From positions 48,530,605 through 48,594,604 of the forward strand of contig OY728160.1 of assembly GCA_963277665.1 (NCBI GenBank): a stretch of DNA of 64,000 nucleotides, given 5' to 3'. This document shows, piece by piece, positions 1 to 10,020 of the stretch. Both the position numbers and the translations under genes were made by a program. The notes beneath the pieces were generated by a model. It was not told the origin of the DNA, searched no databases, and worked only from the letters and a program-made list of their open reading frames with translations. The stretch is from Viscum album (lineage: Eukaryota > Streptophyta > Magnoliopsida > Santalales > Viscaceae). Position 1 is the first letter of the stretch; each line of letters begins with the position of its first letter.

Positions 1-1076
1 CATATCATATGAAAAATTGCATCATTTGGATTTTCTTTGGTAAATTTCTAACTCATATATTAATATAATAAATAAATATACAAAAATTAAATTTTAAGGA
101 ATGAAGATCTAAAATTGATTTTTAATGTATCATATGATCTGTAAAATAATGGAATGTCACAGCTCCTATCACAAAATATTTACCAAATCTAATTAGTTTA
201 TCACAAGTTTTATAATACATTACTTTTGAAACAAATCAACAATAACCCCATAGGTTAAACAAAATCAATTGGAAATATATTTAACCATTCAAATACTAGA
301 AAATATGTTTTCCTAAATTCATACTCAAAATATTAGAATGATTTGATCAAAAAATTCATCCCCAGTAATATAGTCTCACATAATGTCACATACAAAAAAC
401 GTGAATACCCTGATTATATATTCTATTAAAACATAATAGTAACCTGGATCACGATAAATAGTTATTGAGATGATATATTCTCTAAAAATGAACCTAATCC
501 TTATTGCTCACAGTAAATAATACACTATTAAATATACCTAATAAATGGAAAAATGAAATAAACAACTTCAAAGATGGACTAAATCACTTTTTATACAAAT
601 CAATATGAAATTTCAATACTACTAATAGTTTTAATACCAATAATATTTTTTATAACAAATATTAGACACATATTAAGGTTTATCTTTCCCTTAATATTCT
701 GTACAACAAAAATATCACTGTAAGACTAAATAAATTTTCTATGTTAATTGTATAGTTAAAATATTTTCTTAAATCCTTAATGAAAAACTAATATGGATAT
801 ATTCATAGATGTTTAATGATATTTACAACTATATTATCATTAGATTAACACTTATACTAGAAAATTCATTAATCCAAAAAGAAAACACTTTAATCATTCC
901 ACATCCTTCTTAAACTATTAAACAATCTTTATCGTTTAATTCCATAATAATTGTTTCCTATAATATAAAGCACAAATCAGTTATTAAGATTCATAAACCA
1001 CAATTTCATATTTTATTACTTTTTTCATAAGAAAAACTATTTAAAAAACCATTAACATTCACAGTCCATAAATTAT
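1..1076. other. AT-rich flank without a recognisable gene
   Basis: This stretch is strongly AT-rich, with stops in every frame. I see no coding domain, LTR terminus, primer site or tandem array in it. It is the left side of the target into which element 1 inserted and continues at 11077 on the other side. It is probably old decayed repeat DNA, but I could not assign it to a family. Confidence 0.6.
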
Positions 1077-1081
1077 ATCTT
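1077..1081. repeat. Target-site duplication of element 1, left copy
   Basis: The 5 bp ATCTT directly precede the TG of the left LTR. The same ATCTT follows the terminal CA of the right LTR at 11077-11081. A 5-bp duplication is typical of Ty3/gypsy integrase, and the exact match fixes both element ends. Confidence 0.93.
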
Positions 1082-1508
1082 TGTAACGTCCCTGCCCCGG
1101 GTGCCACGCAACAGGTGCCCCGAGCCCAGTTCGCCACGTGACCTCAAGCGCATTTCCCCAAATTCCAGAGGCTGCCAACTAGCAGCGAGGGCCAAGATCT
1201 GATAGTGGGGAAACTATGCCCTCCTTTGTCAAAGTGTAGCGCAGCGGAATACTAAAATAAACATACAAAAAACAGCGGATGTAGTAAACACACAAACCTG
1301 AAATAAACTACTGTAGTGGGTATAACCAAAAGTATATAAATGATGATGCTACATGTTCAAATTCTAAGAAAACAACTAGAACATGTTATACATCACTGTT
1401 ATACAACCCAAAAGCAAAGTTCAACAAAACGAGTAAACAGCTGTCAGCGGCATCGCGAGACTAGGCTCGGTCCCATGCCCTCTTACTCCACAGCAATAGT
1501 CAAGTACA

Positions 1509-1516
1509 TATATAGG
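1509..1516 (-). promoter_or_regulatory. TATA-like box of element 1, 3' LTR copy
   Basis: On the minus strand this reads CTATATAT, followed by a GC-richer region, and it lies about 1.55 kb from the LTR start in the element's orientation. The equivalent position in the 5' LTR (around 9517-9526) has decayed to CTATAGAGA. It is the best core-promoter candidate in the LTR. No transcription start can be fixed from the sequence. Confidence 0.45.
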
Positions 1517-1775
1517 GAATCTTTCCCCTATCCACACCTGTAGAAACATAATTTGTTTGGGCCGAAAAGCATGACCCAAACAGGGTGTGAGAAATATATC
1601 TCAGTAGGCACCCATCAAAGGCCCGTGCCTAACTGCGTGTAAGCTTGAAACAACAGTGTGAAATAGTAAAATGTAATTAAGTAAGCAGTATTCAAAAGTA
1701 ACTAACTTAACAATTAAATTTCCATTTTATTATTCATTTAATTTATTTAATTTAGTATCATTCTGTGCTCAACAG

Positions 1776-2010
1776 CACCACGCCCTCAGGCCAACCAGTA
1801 TCTCGACCTCAGGCTAATATAGTGAATCATGCTCTCAGGCTATACAGAATCTCGACCTCATGAATTGTAAAAGAATTCTCTCCCTTAGGCATACGAAGTA
1901 TCGCCCTTAGGCACAGAAGTCACGCCCATCAGGCACAGAAGTCATGCCCTCATGCTAATATAGTCACGCCCTCAGGCTAATCACAACCACACCCTCGGGC
2001 TAAACAGGTA
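1776..2010. repeat. LTR minisatellite of GCCCTCAGGC units, left LTR
   Basis: About ten degenerate units follow one another every 21-25 bp. Each has a core close to CGCCCTCAGGCTAATATAGT. The core GCC-CTCA-GGC is itself a weak inverted repeat. The same array stands at the matching place in the other LTR (9784-10020), so it predates the insertion. A shorter related array occurs in the LTRs of element 2. Confidence 0.85.
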
Positions 2011-2639
2011 ACCGGGCCATGCCCAACATATCAAAATTCAGTAAACAAGCAATTCCTCTCAAGGAAATTCTATAGTTACTACATTTAGGGCATACCCTCA
2101 GGTATCCTAGCCAAATGGCTAAACAAAGAAACACACCCCTCGGGATGGCCCTGGATCCAAGAAACGATCCCAAACAGCATTTTATTATCAAAATTTAATC
2201 ACCTATGCAATTCAAGGCATTAAATATAGCAACGACCTCAGCCACACGACACCCAAAAATGGGTTTGTGGCACGAAAATGCACAAAAACGCATGACAGTT
2301 GGAAAATAAACACCAAGCCACATACCTTATGTTCCAACGACCACTATACCCGAACGCCGGCTCCAGAAACACCCAAGAACGGTGTAGATCTGACGAAGAA
2401 CAAAACCCAATCAAATGTAAATAACTTACATTGGGAGAATAATTTTCAATAACGGTACCAGGAGGAGGAAGGGCATACCAGTGGGGTTCCAACGAGATCG
2501 TCCGAAGCCGAATCATATTCCAGACGAACTCCTGGCAGATCTTCAAAGGTCCAGACTCCTCCATTGGCTCCAAAATGGCTCAAATGCCTCCTCTGCCAAA
2601 TGAAGAGGCTACTGCCTGTTTTAAGCCAAAAAAACAAAG

Positions 2640-2960
2640 TACACGACGTGTACTTCTGAGTACATGACGTGTGCTTCTTTCATTAAACTGTTCATTTGGT
2701 GGTACCGACACTGTTCACATGCCGACAAGAGTTACATGCCATGTACTCCCGAGTACACGGCGTGTACTGCCGCCCAGCTGGCGGCGACTCCACCGCCTTA
2801 CTTTTTAACCTTCCAACTGACTACACAGCGGGTAAAGGACCACTACACGGCGTGTAGTCGGTTCCTACACCCTTTTTCGTCAGTGAGGCAACATGCGCTG
2901 TGTACCTATCCCAACATGGCCAAAAGTACACGGCGTGTGGATGAAGTACACGGTGTGTAG
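2640..2960. repeat. Cluster of TACACG-N-CGTGTA palindromes in U3 (left LTR)
   Basis: Perfect single-base-spaced palindromes occur at 2640-2652 (centre A), 2754-2766 (centre G) and 2844-2856 (centre G). The last extends to a 17-bp palindrome, ACTACACGGCGTGTAGT (2842-2858). Degenerate copies lie near 2661, 2733, 2821, 2893, 2927 and 2947. Spacing is irregular and the DNA between copies is not repeated, so this is not a simple tandem array. In the element's orientation the cluster lies in the first few hundred bases of U3, upstream of the TATA-like box. Confidence 0.85.
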
Positions 2961-3069
2961 TTCCAAAATTTAGCATTCTTTCCCATTTCTCATATTTTCT
3001 CAAAAACACATAAAGAAAAAAGGAAAAATAAAAAGCTCGTACCTCAAAAATAAGAACCGGGTTCTTACA

Positions 3070-3083
3070 AACTCTCCCCCTTA
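3070..3083 (-). other. Polypurine tract of element 1
   Basis: On the minus strand this reads TAAGGGGGAGAGTT and directly abuts the TGTAAG start of the 3' LTR. A purine run in this place primes plus-strand DNA synthesis in LTR retrotransposons. Position and composition fit fully. Confidence 0.88.
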
Positions 3084-3130
3084 TAGCAATTCGTCCCCGA
3101 ATTGCCCTTCCAGGGGGGAAAAGATAAAGC

Positions 3131-4564
3131 TCAGGAAAACTCTGGCCATCGAGCACGTACGTCAGCCTACCGCTCCCAGGTCTCGTTTTGTACTCGGCCA
3201 TGCTTCCATAACACCCGAACGGGATGAACTGACCGGCCTCGGAGAACCTTCGTGCTCTTGTCAATGATACGGATCAGATTCTCCTCAAAGGACGCATCAT
3301 GCTAAAGCTCAACCTCCTCTGGCTGAAAGACGTGAGATGATTCTGAATGATAGCGACGCAACTGAGACACATGGAAGATGTCGTGCATGGCTCAGTATCG
3401 CTGCTGTAACTGCAACCGATAGGCAACCAACCCGACTCTCTCAAGAATCTAAAATGGTCCCACATACCTCGGTGAAAGCTTACCCTGTCTCATGATCCAT
3501 TTGTGTCCCAGCCTCGGCAAAACAAGTAGAAAAACATGATCCCCAACCACGAACTCCAAATGTCGTCTACGGCGATCGGCATAAGACTTTTAACGAGACT
3601 GTGCGGTATCCATCCCCTTCTGAATTAACTGGAACTGCTCAGATGTTTCTTGCACGAGCTGTGGTCCTAGTAAAGCTGCATCACCTGCCTCTAACCAGCA
3701 CAAAGGTGATCGGCATGGCCTACCATATAAAGCCTCATATGGTGCCATCTCAATAGTCACCTGAAAACTATTATTTTAGGAAAACTCGACTAAGGGTATT
3801 TGCTTCTCCCAAGAGCCCCCAAAGTCTAGGACACATGCGCGCAGCATGTCCTCTAGCACCTTTATCGTCCGCTCTGACTGGCCATCAGTCTGAGGGTGGT
3901 ATGCGGTGCTCAGAAGCACCTCTGTACCCAGCGCCCTTTGAAAACTCTGCCAGATACGAGACGTAAAGCAGGCGTCCCTATCTAAAATGATAGAACGAGG
4001 CACCCCATGGAAACGTACGATCTGTCAGATATACAGCCTTCCGACCTCATCCACACCGAAGGTCTCCTTGATCGGAAAGAAGTGAGCTACCTTAGTGAGT
4101 CTTTACACCACAACCCACACAACGTCATTGCCTCTAGGTGACCTGGGAAAACCCATCATGAAATCGATCGCGACGTCATCCCATTTCCACTCTGGAATTG
4201 GCAACTGCTATAATAGCCCAGCTGGTCTCTGATGCTCTGCCTTCACCTACTGACAGGTCGAACACCTTGTAAGAAAACCAACTATCTCTCTCTTCATACC
4301 CGGCCACCAGTACTGACGTCTCAAGTCTCGGTACATCTTGGTAACCCCGGGATGAACTGCCCAAGATGAATCATGAAACTCCCTCAGCAGCTCCTCGCGT
4401 ATATCCCCTAGAACCCATACACATCCATGGAAATTCAAAACCTCGTCATCGCCTATCCTCCAACTGGGAGGAGGGTCCTCACTTGCCACCGACTCCCATA
4501 GAACTAGGGCTTCTGAAACCGATACCTGCCTCATCCTCACTCTGTCCAAGAGGGTAGAAGTCAC
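3131..4564 (-). pseudogene. Element 1 integrase with chromodomain-like tail (stop-broken)
   Basis: This is the C-terminal part of the gag-pol frame. Its role would be to join retrotransposon DNA into the host genome. The zinc-binding HHCC module is complete at 4375-4253 (H-x6-H-x29-C-x2-C, with YWWPGMKREI between). The catalytic core shows Asp at 4165-4163 (IDFMMG), Asp at 3982-3980 (LDRDACF) and Glu at 3874-3872 (TDGQSERT), so the D,D,E triad is present. The tail has FHVSQLRRYH near 3385 and VLWKH...ETWER before 3169, as in chromodomain-bearing plant gypsy integrases. In-frame stops lie at about 4249, 4210, 4105, 4027, 3778, 3592, 3451, 3394, 3304 and 3169. The frame never shifts. The likely natural end is TGA at 3133-3131. 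Confidence 0.9.
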
Positions 4565-4591
4565 AGCTAACGAGAAAAGATAAGTTTGTCC

Positions 4592-5236
4592 TTAACTTTC
4601 ATGCACCACCAGATGCATCTCAGAGAAAGAGGCCATAAGCTTCCACTCACCACTGGCCTCCTGCACTGCCTGTATCTGAGTCTTTCTGCTCAATGCATCG
4701 ACTACTGCATTACCTTTACTAGGTGTATAGGCAAGCTCAAAATCAAAGGACTGTAGGTACTCGACCCATATTCTCTGCCTCAGATTCAGGTCACCTTGAG
4801 TAAAGATATACTTGAGGATTTTGTGGTCGGTGAAACCCACAAAATGGTCTCCCAACAGGTAATGTCTCCAACAGCGCAACACATGCACAACTGCAGCCAA
4901 CTCGAGATCATGCGTCGGGTAATTCCTCTCATGTGGCCTCAATTGCCGAGACCCGTACGGCACAACTCGGTCGCCCTGCATCAAAATGGCTCCCAGCCCA
5001 ATCCCCGACGCATCACAGTAAACTGTATAGCTCTTCCCCTGCTCTGGGAGTATCAGGATCGGTGCAGATGCCACTCTTCCCTTCAGGTTCTGAAAAGCTA
5101 TCTGACAAGCTTCTGACCAAACAAACTTCACACCCTTCTTAGTCAGACCTGTCAACGGTGCTGCTAAGCGAGAGAAGTCTGGTATAAAACGTCTGTAGTA
5201 ACCGGCCAGCCCTAAGAATCTTCGTATCTCAAACAC
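4592..5236 (-). pseudogene. Element 1 RNase H region (with end of RT connection)
   Basis: This 214-residue open segment starts in the RT-RNase H connection ([18 protein letters not shown]) and then carries the RNase H domain that removes tRNA and genomic RNA during reverse transcription. The four acidic active-site residues can be read: Asp in TVYCDASG (5014), Glu in THDLELAAV (near 4903), Asp in FTDHKILKY (near 4828) and Asp in VVDALSRK (near 4699). A TAG stop (5254-5252) separates it from RT and a TAA (4594-4592) from integrase. Both are in the shared polyprotein frame, so this is one piece of a broken polyprotein and not a separate gene. Confidence 0.92.
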
Positions 5237-5251
5237 GTTCTTGGGTTGCTC

Positions 5252-6050
5252 CTAGGAAACTATTGCTCTCACCTTCTCTGGGTCCACTGCAAATCCTGCC
5301 TCTAAGATGATATGACCCAGGAAGTGAATCTGGTCTATCCAAAAGTGGCGCTTCGAGAGCTTAGCATATAGGTGATGCTCTCTCAGTGTACTCAATACAA
5401 TCTCAACATGGGTGGCATGGTCGTGTCGAGTGTGCGAGTACACCAAGATGTCATCCACGAATACTACCACAAATGAATCAAGATACGGATGAAACACACG
5501 ATTCATCTGGACCATGAAAACTGCTGGCGTGTTCGTGAGTCCGAACGGCAAAAACGTATACTCATATAGCCCATACCTGCTCTAGAAAGATGTGAGAGGT
5601 ATACCAGATGTTCTAACGTGCAGCTGATGATATCCAGATCTCAATTCAATCTTTGAGAATACTTGTGCTCCACAAAGCTGATCAAACAGATCATCTATCC
5701 TCAGCAAGGGATCTCGGTTCTTAACCGTCAACTGGTTCAGCTTTCGATAATCCGCACAAATCCTAAGGGTACCATCCGCCTACTTCGCTAAGAGGACCGA
5801 AGAACCCCAAGGAGAAGTACTGGGTCCGATAAAACCCTTTTCCTGTAGCTCCTCGAACTGTCTCTTGAGCTCCTGAAACAAAGACGTGGCCATCCTATAA
5901 GGAGGAATAGACACGGGTGCTGCTCCTGGAACAAGCTCGATAGAGAAATCCACCTCACACACTGGAGGTAGACCTGAAAAGTCGTCCGGGAAGACATCCC
6001 TGAAACGATCGACAACTGGAGAGAAATCCTTCTAACAAGTCCCCTGGTCA
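5252..6050 (-). pseudogene. Element 1 reverse transcriptase (stop-broken)
   Basis: The segment holds the entry motif [20 protein letters not shown], then [26 protein letters not shown] and the catalytic FVDD box at 5461-5450, followed by HLYAKLSKRHFW and FLGH. These are the ordered motifs of Ty3/gypsy reverse transcriptase. Stops interrupt the frame at 6034, 5782, 5584 and 5254 (codon start positions). The catalytic aspartates are intact. All pieces lie in the same frame as gag and integrase. Confidence 0.92.
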
Positions 6051-6160
6051 TCCAGATATAAGCTTGCAATCTGGGCTGTGACTCCACCATGCCCATGATG
6101 CTCTGGTCCAGATCGACTCGCCTAAACATCCCACTCACCCTTGTATAGAAACTCCCTGCC

Positions 6161-6541
6161 CTATGGTGACGTGAAACGCACCCTGCGACGATAGCAGTCT
6201 ACAAAGTCTCGAAAGGGAACCAACCAGTCCATCCCAAGAATGACGTCATAGCTCGTCATCTCCAGGACATAAAGGTCCCAAAGGAAGTGACACCCAAAAA
6301 CCTCAAGGGGACACTCCTTGCACTGATGCACACCAACCGTCTTAGTCCCCAACGGAGTTTCTAGCGTCAAGATATCAGAATAAGTAGAAACACCGAGCCC
6401 AAGGCTCTCCACAACGGGTACAAATATAAAACTATGTGTAGAACCCATATCAAAAAGTAATGGAGGCAAGACAGAAGGTACTAGAAAAGTACCTCTGACT
6501 GTCAAAGGTCCGATATCCTCCTCCTCCTGGGTCTGTTGCAC
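6161..6541 (-). pseudogene. Element 1 aspartic protease
   Basis: This is a 126-residue open segment. The active-site loop reads LLFDMGSTHSFI, with the Asp at 6451-6449. Retropepsins normally have D-S/T-G here, so the Met is a substitution next to the catalytic Asp that probably harms activity. The later YDVILGMDWL motif, usual in plant gypsy proteases, follows near 6265-6235. It would cut the Gag-Pol precursor. The segment is bounded by in-frame TAG stops at 6571 and 6163. Confidence 0.88.
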
Positions 6542-6568
6542 TGCATATGCCTGCCCAGTGTCGTGGCC

Positions 6569-7738
6569 CTACGACACAGCCTGGATACCCTGAGCTGTCC
6601 CGCCCTGTTGCCTCTGAGATCCTGGTGTCTTGCTACCACGGCCATGACCACCATCTCTGCATGCACGCCCTGACGTATTCCAGTTCCCTAACTGGTAAGA
6701 AGCCTCTGGTCCTTCTCCCGTACGCGGAGTCTTCATAGAACCCCTCTCACTATCCACTAGTGGATACGCCCTGCAAAAGCGCTGCAGATGACCCATCTTG
6801 CCGCAAGCTCGGCACTCCACTGAGTCTCGTGGACACTGCAGTATCATGTGCCCCTCTCTGAAACACTGGTAGCACCTGATCGGACCACCTGAAGAAGCTG
6901 CCTGGCTGGTACTGCCACCCTGAGAGAAGTCCATTTGTCTCTTCCTCTTGCCAGCTAAAATAGTACCAGTAACTGGTGTCGAACCACCCAGGCCCACACC
7001 ACCAGATTCTCGCAGGTTTCTCTCTGTAATCAATGCTTGATTCACAATCGTGTGTACAGTAGGAAACCTGAAAACATTCACCAGCACTCGGATGTCATAC
7101 CGAAGACCATCCTCAAAACGTCTGGCTCTCAGCCTCTCATCACCCACCAACACCGGTGCAAAGCGCTGAATCTCCGTAAAACGAGCAGAATAGTCCATCA
7201 CTTACATAGCTCCTTGCTACAGATTCATGAACCCTCAAGATCTATCTAACCTCAGCGTCTCGGGAAAGAAGAAGTCATAGAAGACTATCTGAAAATCCTC
7301 CCACACCATGTCCCTGTGATGCTCTGTCTAGGTGGTAACATCCCACCACCTCATGGCGGAATCACGTAGCATGTAAGTCACGAGCGTGACCCTCCGCCCT
7401 GGAGGCATCTCTAGATGCACGAAAATAGTCTGCATCGATCCTAGCCAAGACTCTTCATCCTGTGGTCCGCCATCCCCTGAGAATGTAGGCGGATGCTGCT
7501 GCTGAAAGATACGAGTCAACTCGGCCATAGATGTGGCAGCCTGCGGTGCTCCCGGAAAGGTGTGCATGAACCGCAATAATCCTTCATGGAATTGCGCCTC
7601 CGCGCCCGTGTCTGGTATAATAGCTTGTGCCGCATCTGGCTCTACTGGTGGATCAAATGGTATCTCATGGCACACCATCTCTGGAGTATAATCATCGCCG
7701 CTCTCTTGGCGAACAACTCGCTGTCGTCTAGGCGACAT
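6569..7738 (-). pseudogene. Element 1 Gag with two zinc knuckles (stop-broken)
   Basis: ATG at 7738-7736 begins MSPRRQRVVRQESGDD. It is the first good start after the leader and lies in the frame shared with pol, so I take it as the polyprotein start. The capsid region has PPTFSGDGGPQDEESWL and RDSAMRWWD, typical of plant gypsy Gag. Stops follow at 7330 (TAG), 7237 (TGA), 7219 (TAG) and 7204 (TAA), then the frame stays open from 7201 to 6569. Two CCHC zinc knuckles are intact: CYQCFREGHMILQC (6874-6833) and CRACGKMGHLQRFC (6814-6773). Gag would package the element RNA. The whole gag-pol frame spans about 1,535 codons. Confidence 0.9.
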
Positions 7739-7852
7739 GAAACTACAAGGTCAAAATCACGCCTCAGTTTCAAGATTATTAAGACTGAAAGCGAAGTAAC
7801 CACAAAGGAACAAGAGAAGGAAGGCATTTCAAAATTTTCAAAACAAGCATAC

Positions 7853-8415
7853 ACGGCATGTACAATGACTACACGACGTGTACCTGACTTCCCTTCCCCT
7901 TCCCGGGTCCTTCAACACGACTCCCGTTAAACAAAACTACACGACATGTATAATATCTACACGGTGTGTATGATGTTATTTTCCAACTCCCCGTGTCGTC
8001 TGTGACACGGCCGACTACTCAGCTTTACTCTACACGGCGTGTTACACTCGAACACGGTGTGTACACTATCCTGTTTCCTAGCCACACGGCTAACTCCACA
8101 TGGTCTGTCCTCGGAAAAGACTATACGGCGTGTCCCAACGTTACACGGCGTGTTAAGGGAGAGGTGACACCGTCTCGTGTTGATAGTTACACGGCCGAGT
8201 CCCCAGGTCACACTACACCGCGTGTACAAAATTTACACGGCGTGGTTTTCCCCAAGGGCTTCCTTACCCCGTGTCGCCACCCACACGGTTTGTGACACGG
8301 GAAGAGACTACACGGCGTGTAATCCTGGTACGCGGCGTGTACTCAAAAAGTTCATTTTTCTTCCCGAACAGATGAACACACACGGTGTGTATGAGGTCCT
8401 ACATGGCATGTATTC
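7853..8415. repeat. Palindrome cluster TACACG-N-CGTGTA in the element 1 leader
   Basis: Perfect copies lie at 7870-7882 and 8309-8321. Some twenty degenerate copies lie between and around them, for example near 7853, 7938, 7959, 8032, 8053, 8123, 8141, 8213, 8233, 8330, 8381 and 8401. Later weaker relatives (TACATGGCATG) occur near 8761. Half-sites TACACG/ACACGG and CGTGTA recur at irregular spacing. The cluster ends about 115 bp before the gag start. Confidence 0.85.
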
Positions 8416-8489
8416 TGGTTTTTCCGGACAGTATGCCTTAGAAACTTCTCCGGAACCCAAAAAATACTGAAAACAACACCTAGGTGTCA

Positions 8490-8670
8490 AATTCCGACCC
8501 GTGAGGTCCCATACTCCCTACGAATCAATGTTTGACAGCTTATCTCTGTTATAACAAAATAAACAGTCAATGATCCACCAAATTTCGGTCAATGGGGGCC
8601 CATACTCCCCAAAAAACCAATGTTTGGCATCCATTCTATAGCCAGTTCACATAAAAATTACCCTATCAAA
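8490..8670. repeat. Two-copy ~91-bp tandem duplication in the leader
   Basis: The block with CCCATACTCCC followed by CAATGTTTG occurs from about 8505 and again from about 8596. Flanking bases (ATTCCGACC at 8491, ATTTCGGTC at 8582) keep the same 91-bp offset. The copies have diverged noticeably, so the duplication is older than the insertion or a family feature. Confidence 0.7.
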
Positions 8671-9073
8671 CAACATGAATTTTTATCAGTACACCTATCA
8701 CAACATCATGCCTTTCTAGCACAACAACTATCACAACAACATGCGAATTTCTAATGCACCTACATGGCATGGAAACTATGCATGGCATGTGATATCTAGC
8801 ATGTGCCTATTTGATTCATGAGATGACATACCCTCATCTCATCAGGTTGCAACTAAATAGGACCCACAGATAAAATATAAACACCACAATCCAAGTGCGT
8901 CACCCAATGGTGAAAACATATCAACCGTAAAATTGAAAATCATATAATGCAAAATACGAGGTAGATTGGCTTTTCTCTGTACACGGGTTAGCTATGCCTG
9001 GGCACAGCTTATTACCAACTACCGTTCTGTCATATCCCTGACTACATCTCCAAATAGTAAGTCAATGAAAAGA

Positions 9074-9089
9074 AGGCCCTTTGATACCA
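9074..9089 (-). other. Primer binding site of element 1 (initiator tRNA-Met type)
   Basis: On the minus strand, three bases (AAG) after the 5' LTR end, the sequence reads TGGTATCAAAGGGCC. Its first eight bases match the TGGTATCA that complements the 3' end of plant initiator tRNA-Met; the rest departs from the usual GAGC. This position and sequence identify the minus-strand DNA primer site. Confidence 0.9.
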
Positions 9090-9783
9090 CTTTGTAATGT
9101 CCCGGCCCTAGGTGCCACGTAATGGGTGCCCCGAGCCCAGTTCTCCACGTGACCTCAAGCGCATTTCCCCAAATGCCAGAGGCTGCAGACTAGCAGCGAG
9201 GGCCCAGGTCTGATAGTGGGGAAACTATTCCCTCCTCTGTCAAAGTGTAGCACAGCGGAATACTAAAATAAACATACAACAAATAGCGGAAGCAGTAAAC
9301 ACACACAACTGAAATAAACTACAGTAGTGGATATAACCAACAGTATATAAATGATGATGCTACATGTTCAAATTCTAAGAAAACATCTAGAACATGTTAT
9401 ACATCAATGTGTTACAACCCAAAAGCAAAGTACAACAAAATGAGTAAACAGCTGTCAGCGGCATCACGATCCTAGGCTCAGTCCCATGCCCTCCTACTCC
9501 ACAGCAACAGTCAAGTATCTCTATAGGGACTCTTGCCCCTATCCACACCTTCAGAAACGCAATTTGTTTGGCTGAAAAGCATGACCCAAACAGGGTGTGA
9601 GAAATATATCTCAGTGGGCACCCACCAAAGGCCCGTGCCCAACTGCAAGTAAGCATGAAACAACAGTGTGCAATAGTAAAATGAATAAAGTAAGCAGTAC
9701 TCAAAAGTAACTAACTTTGCAATTAAATTTCCATTTTATTATTTATTTAATTTATTTAATTTAGTATCGTTCTGTGCTCAACA

Positions 9784-10020
9784 GCACCACACCCTCAGGC
9801 CAACCAGTATCGCGCCCTCAAGCTAATATAGTGAACCATGCCGCTAGGCTATATAGAATCTCTCCCTCAGGCATTGTAACAGAATTCTCGCCCTCATGCA
9901 TATGAAGTGTCGCCCTCAGGGACAAAAGTCATGCCCTCAGGCATAGAAGTCACGCCCTCAGGCTAATATAGTCACGCCCTTAGGCTAATCACAACCACTC
10001 CCTCAGGCTAAATAGGTAAC
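9784..10020. repeat. LTR minisatellite of GCCCTCAGGC units, right LTR
   Basis: About ten units at 21-25 bp spacing match the left LTR array unit for unit. Unit number appears equal in the two LTRs, so there has been no obvious gain or loss since insertion. Confidence 0.85.

Larger units (their letters stand above)
1082..3069 (-). repeat. Element 1, 3' LTR (left copy)
   Basis: The LTR is 1,988 bp, starts TGTAACGTCCC and ends TTCTTACA on the plus strand, so both ends carry the inverted TG...CA. It aligns along its whole length with 9093-11076. It contains a ten-unit minisatellite (1776-2010), a U3 cluster of short palindromes (2640-2960) and a TATA-like site for minus-strand transcription (1509-1516). 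Reading frames inside it are not conserved between the two LTR copies and are not treated as genes. Confidence 0.93.
7739..9073 (-). other. Element 1 untranslated leader between PBS and gag
   Basis: The ~1.35 kb leader has no coding match. Its gag-proximal part (7855-8415) is packed with palindromes like those of the U3. Its PBS-proximal part holds a ~91-bp tandem duplication (8490-8670). The short open frames across it exist only because the palindromes lack stops in some frames, and no domain is visible in them. Confidence 0.75.

Noticed and set aside
2821..3264. 147-codon minus-strand frame across the PPT and LTR boundary of element 1
   Set aside because: It runs out of frame with gag-pol, crosses the polypurine tract into the LTR and carries no known domain.
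7966..8295. Repetitive open frame with recurring Thr-Arg-Arg-Val and Tyr-Thr-Ala-Cys words, resembling a repeat protein
   Set aside because: The peptide repeats are the direct reading of the TACACGGCGTGTA palindromes, appear on both strands and in several frames, and have no constant period. This is a DNA-level repeat, not a protein repeat.
7853..8415. Possible CRISPR array because of recurring short palindromes
   Set aside because: Repeat length is only ~13 bp, spacing is irregular, repeats are degenerate, and the sequence is the leader of a plant retrotransposon.
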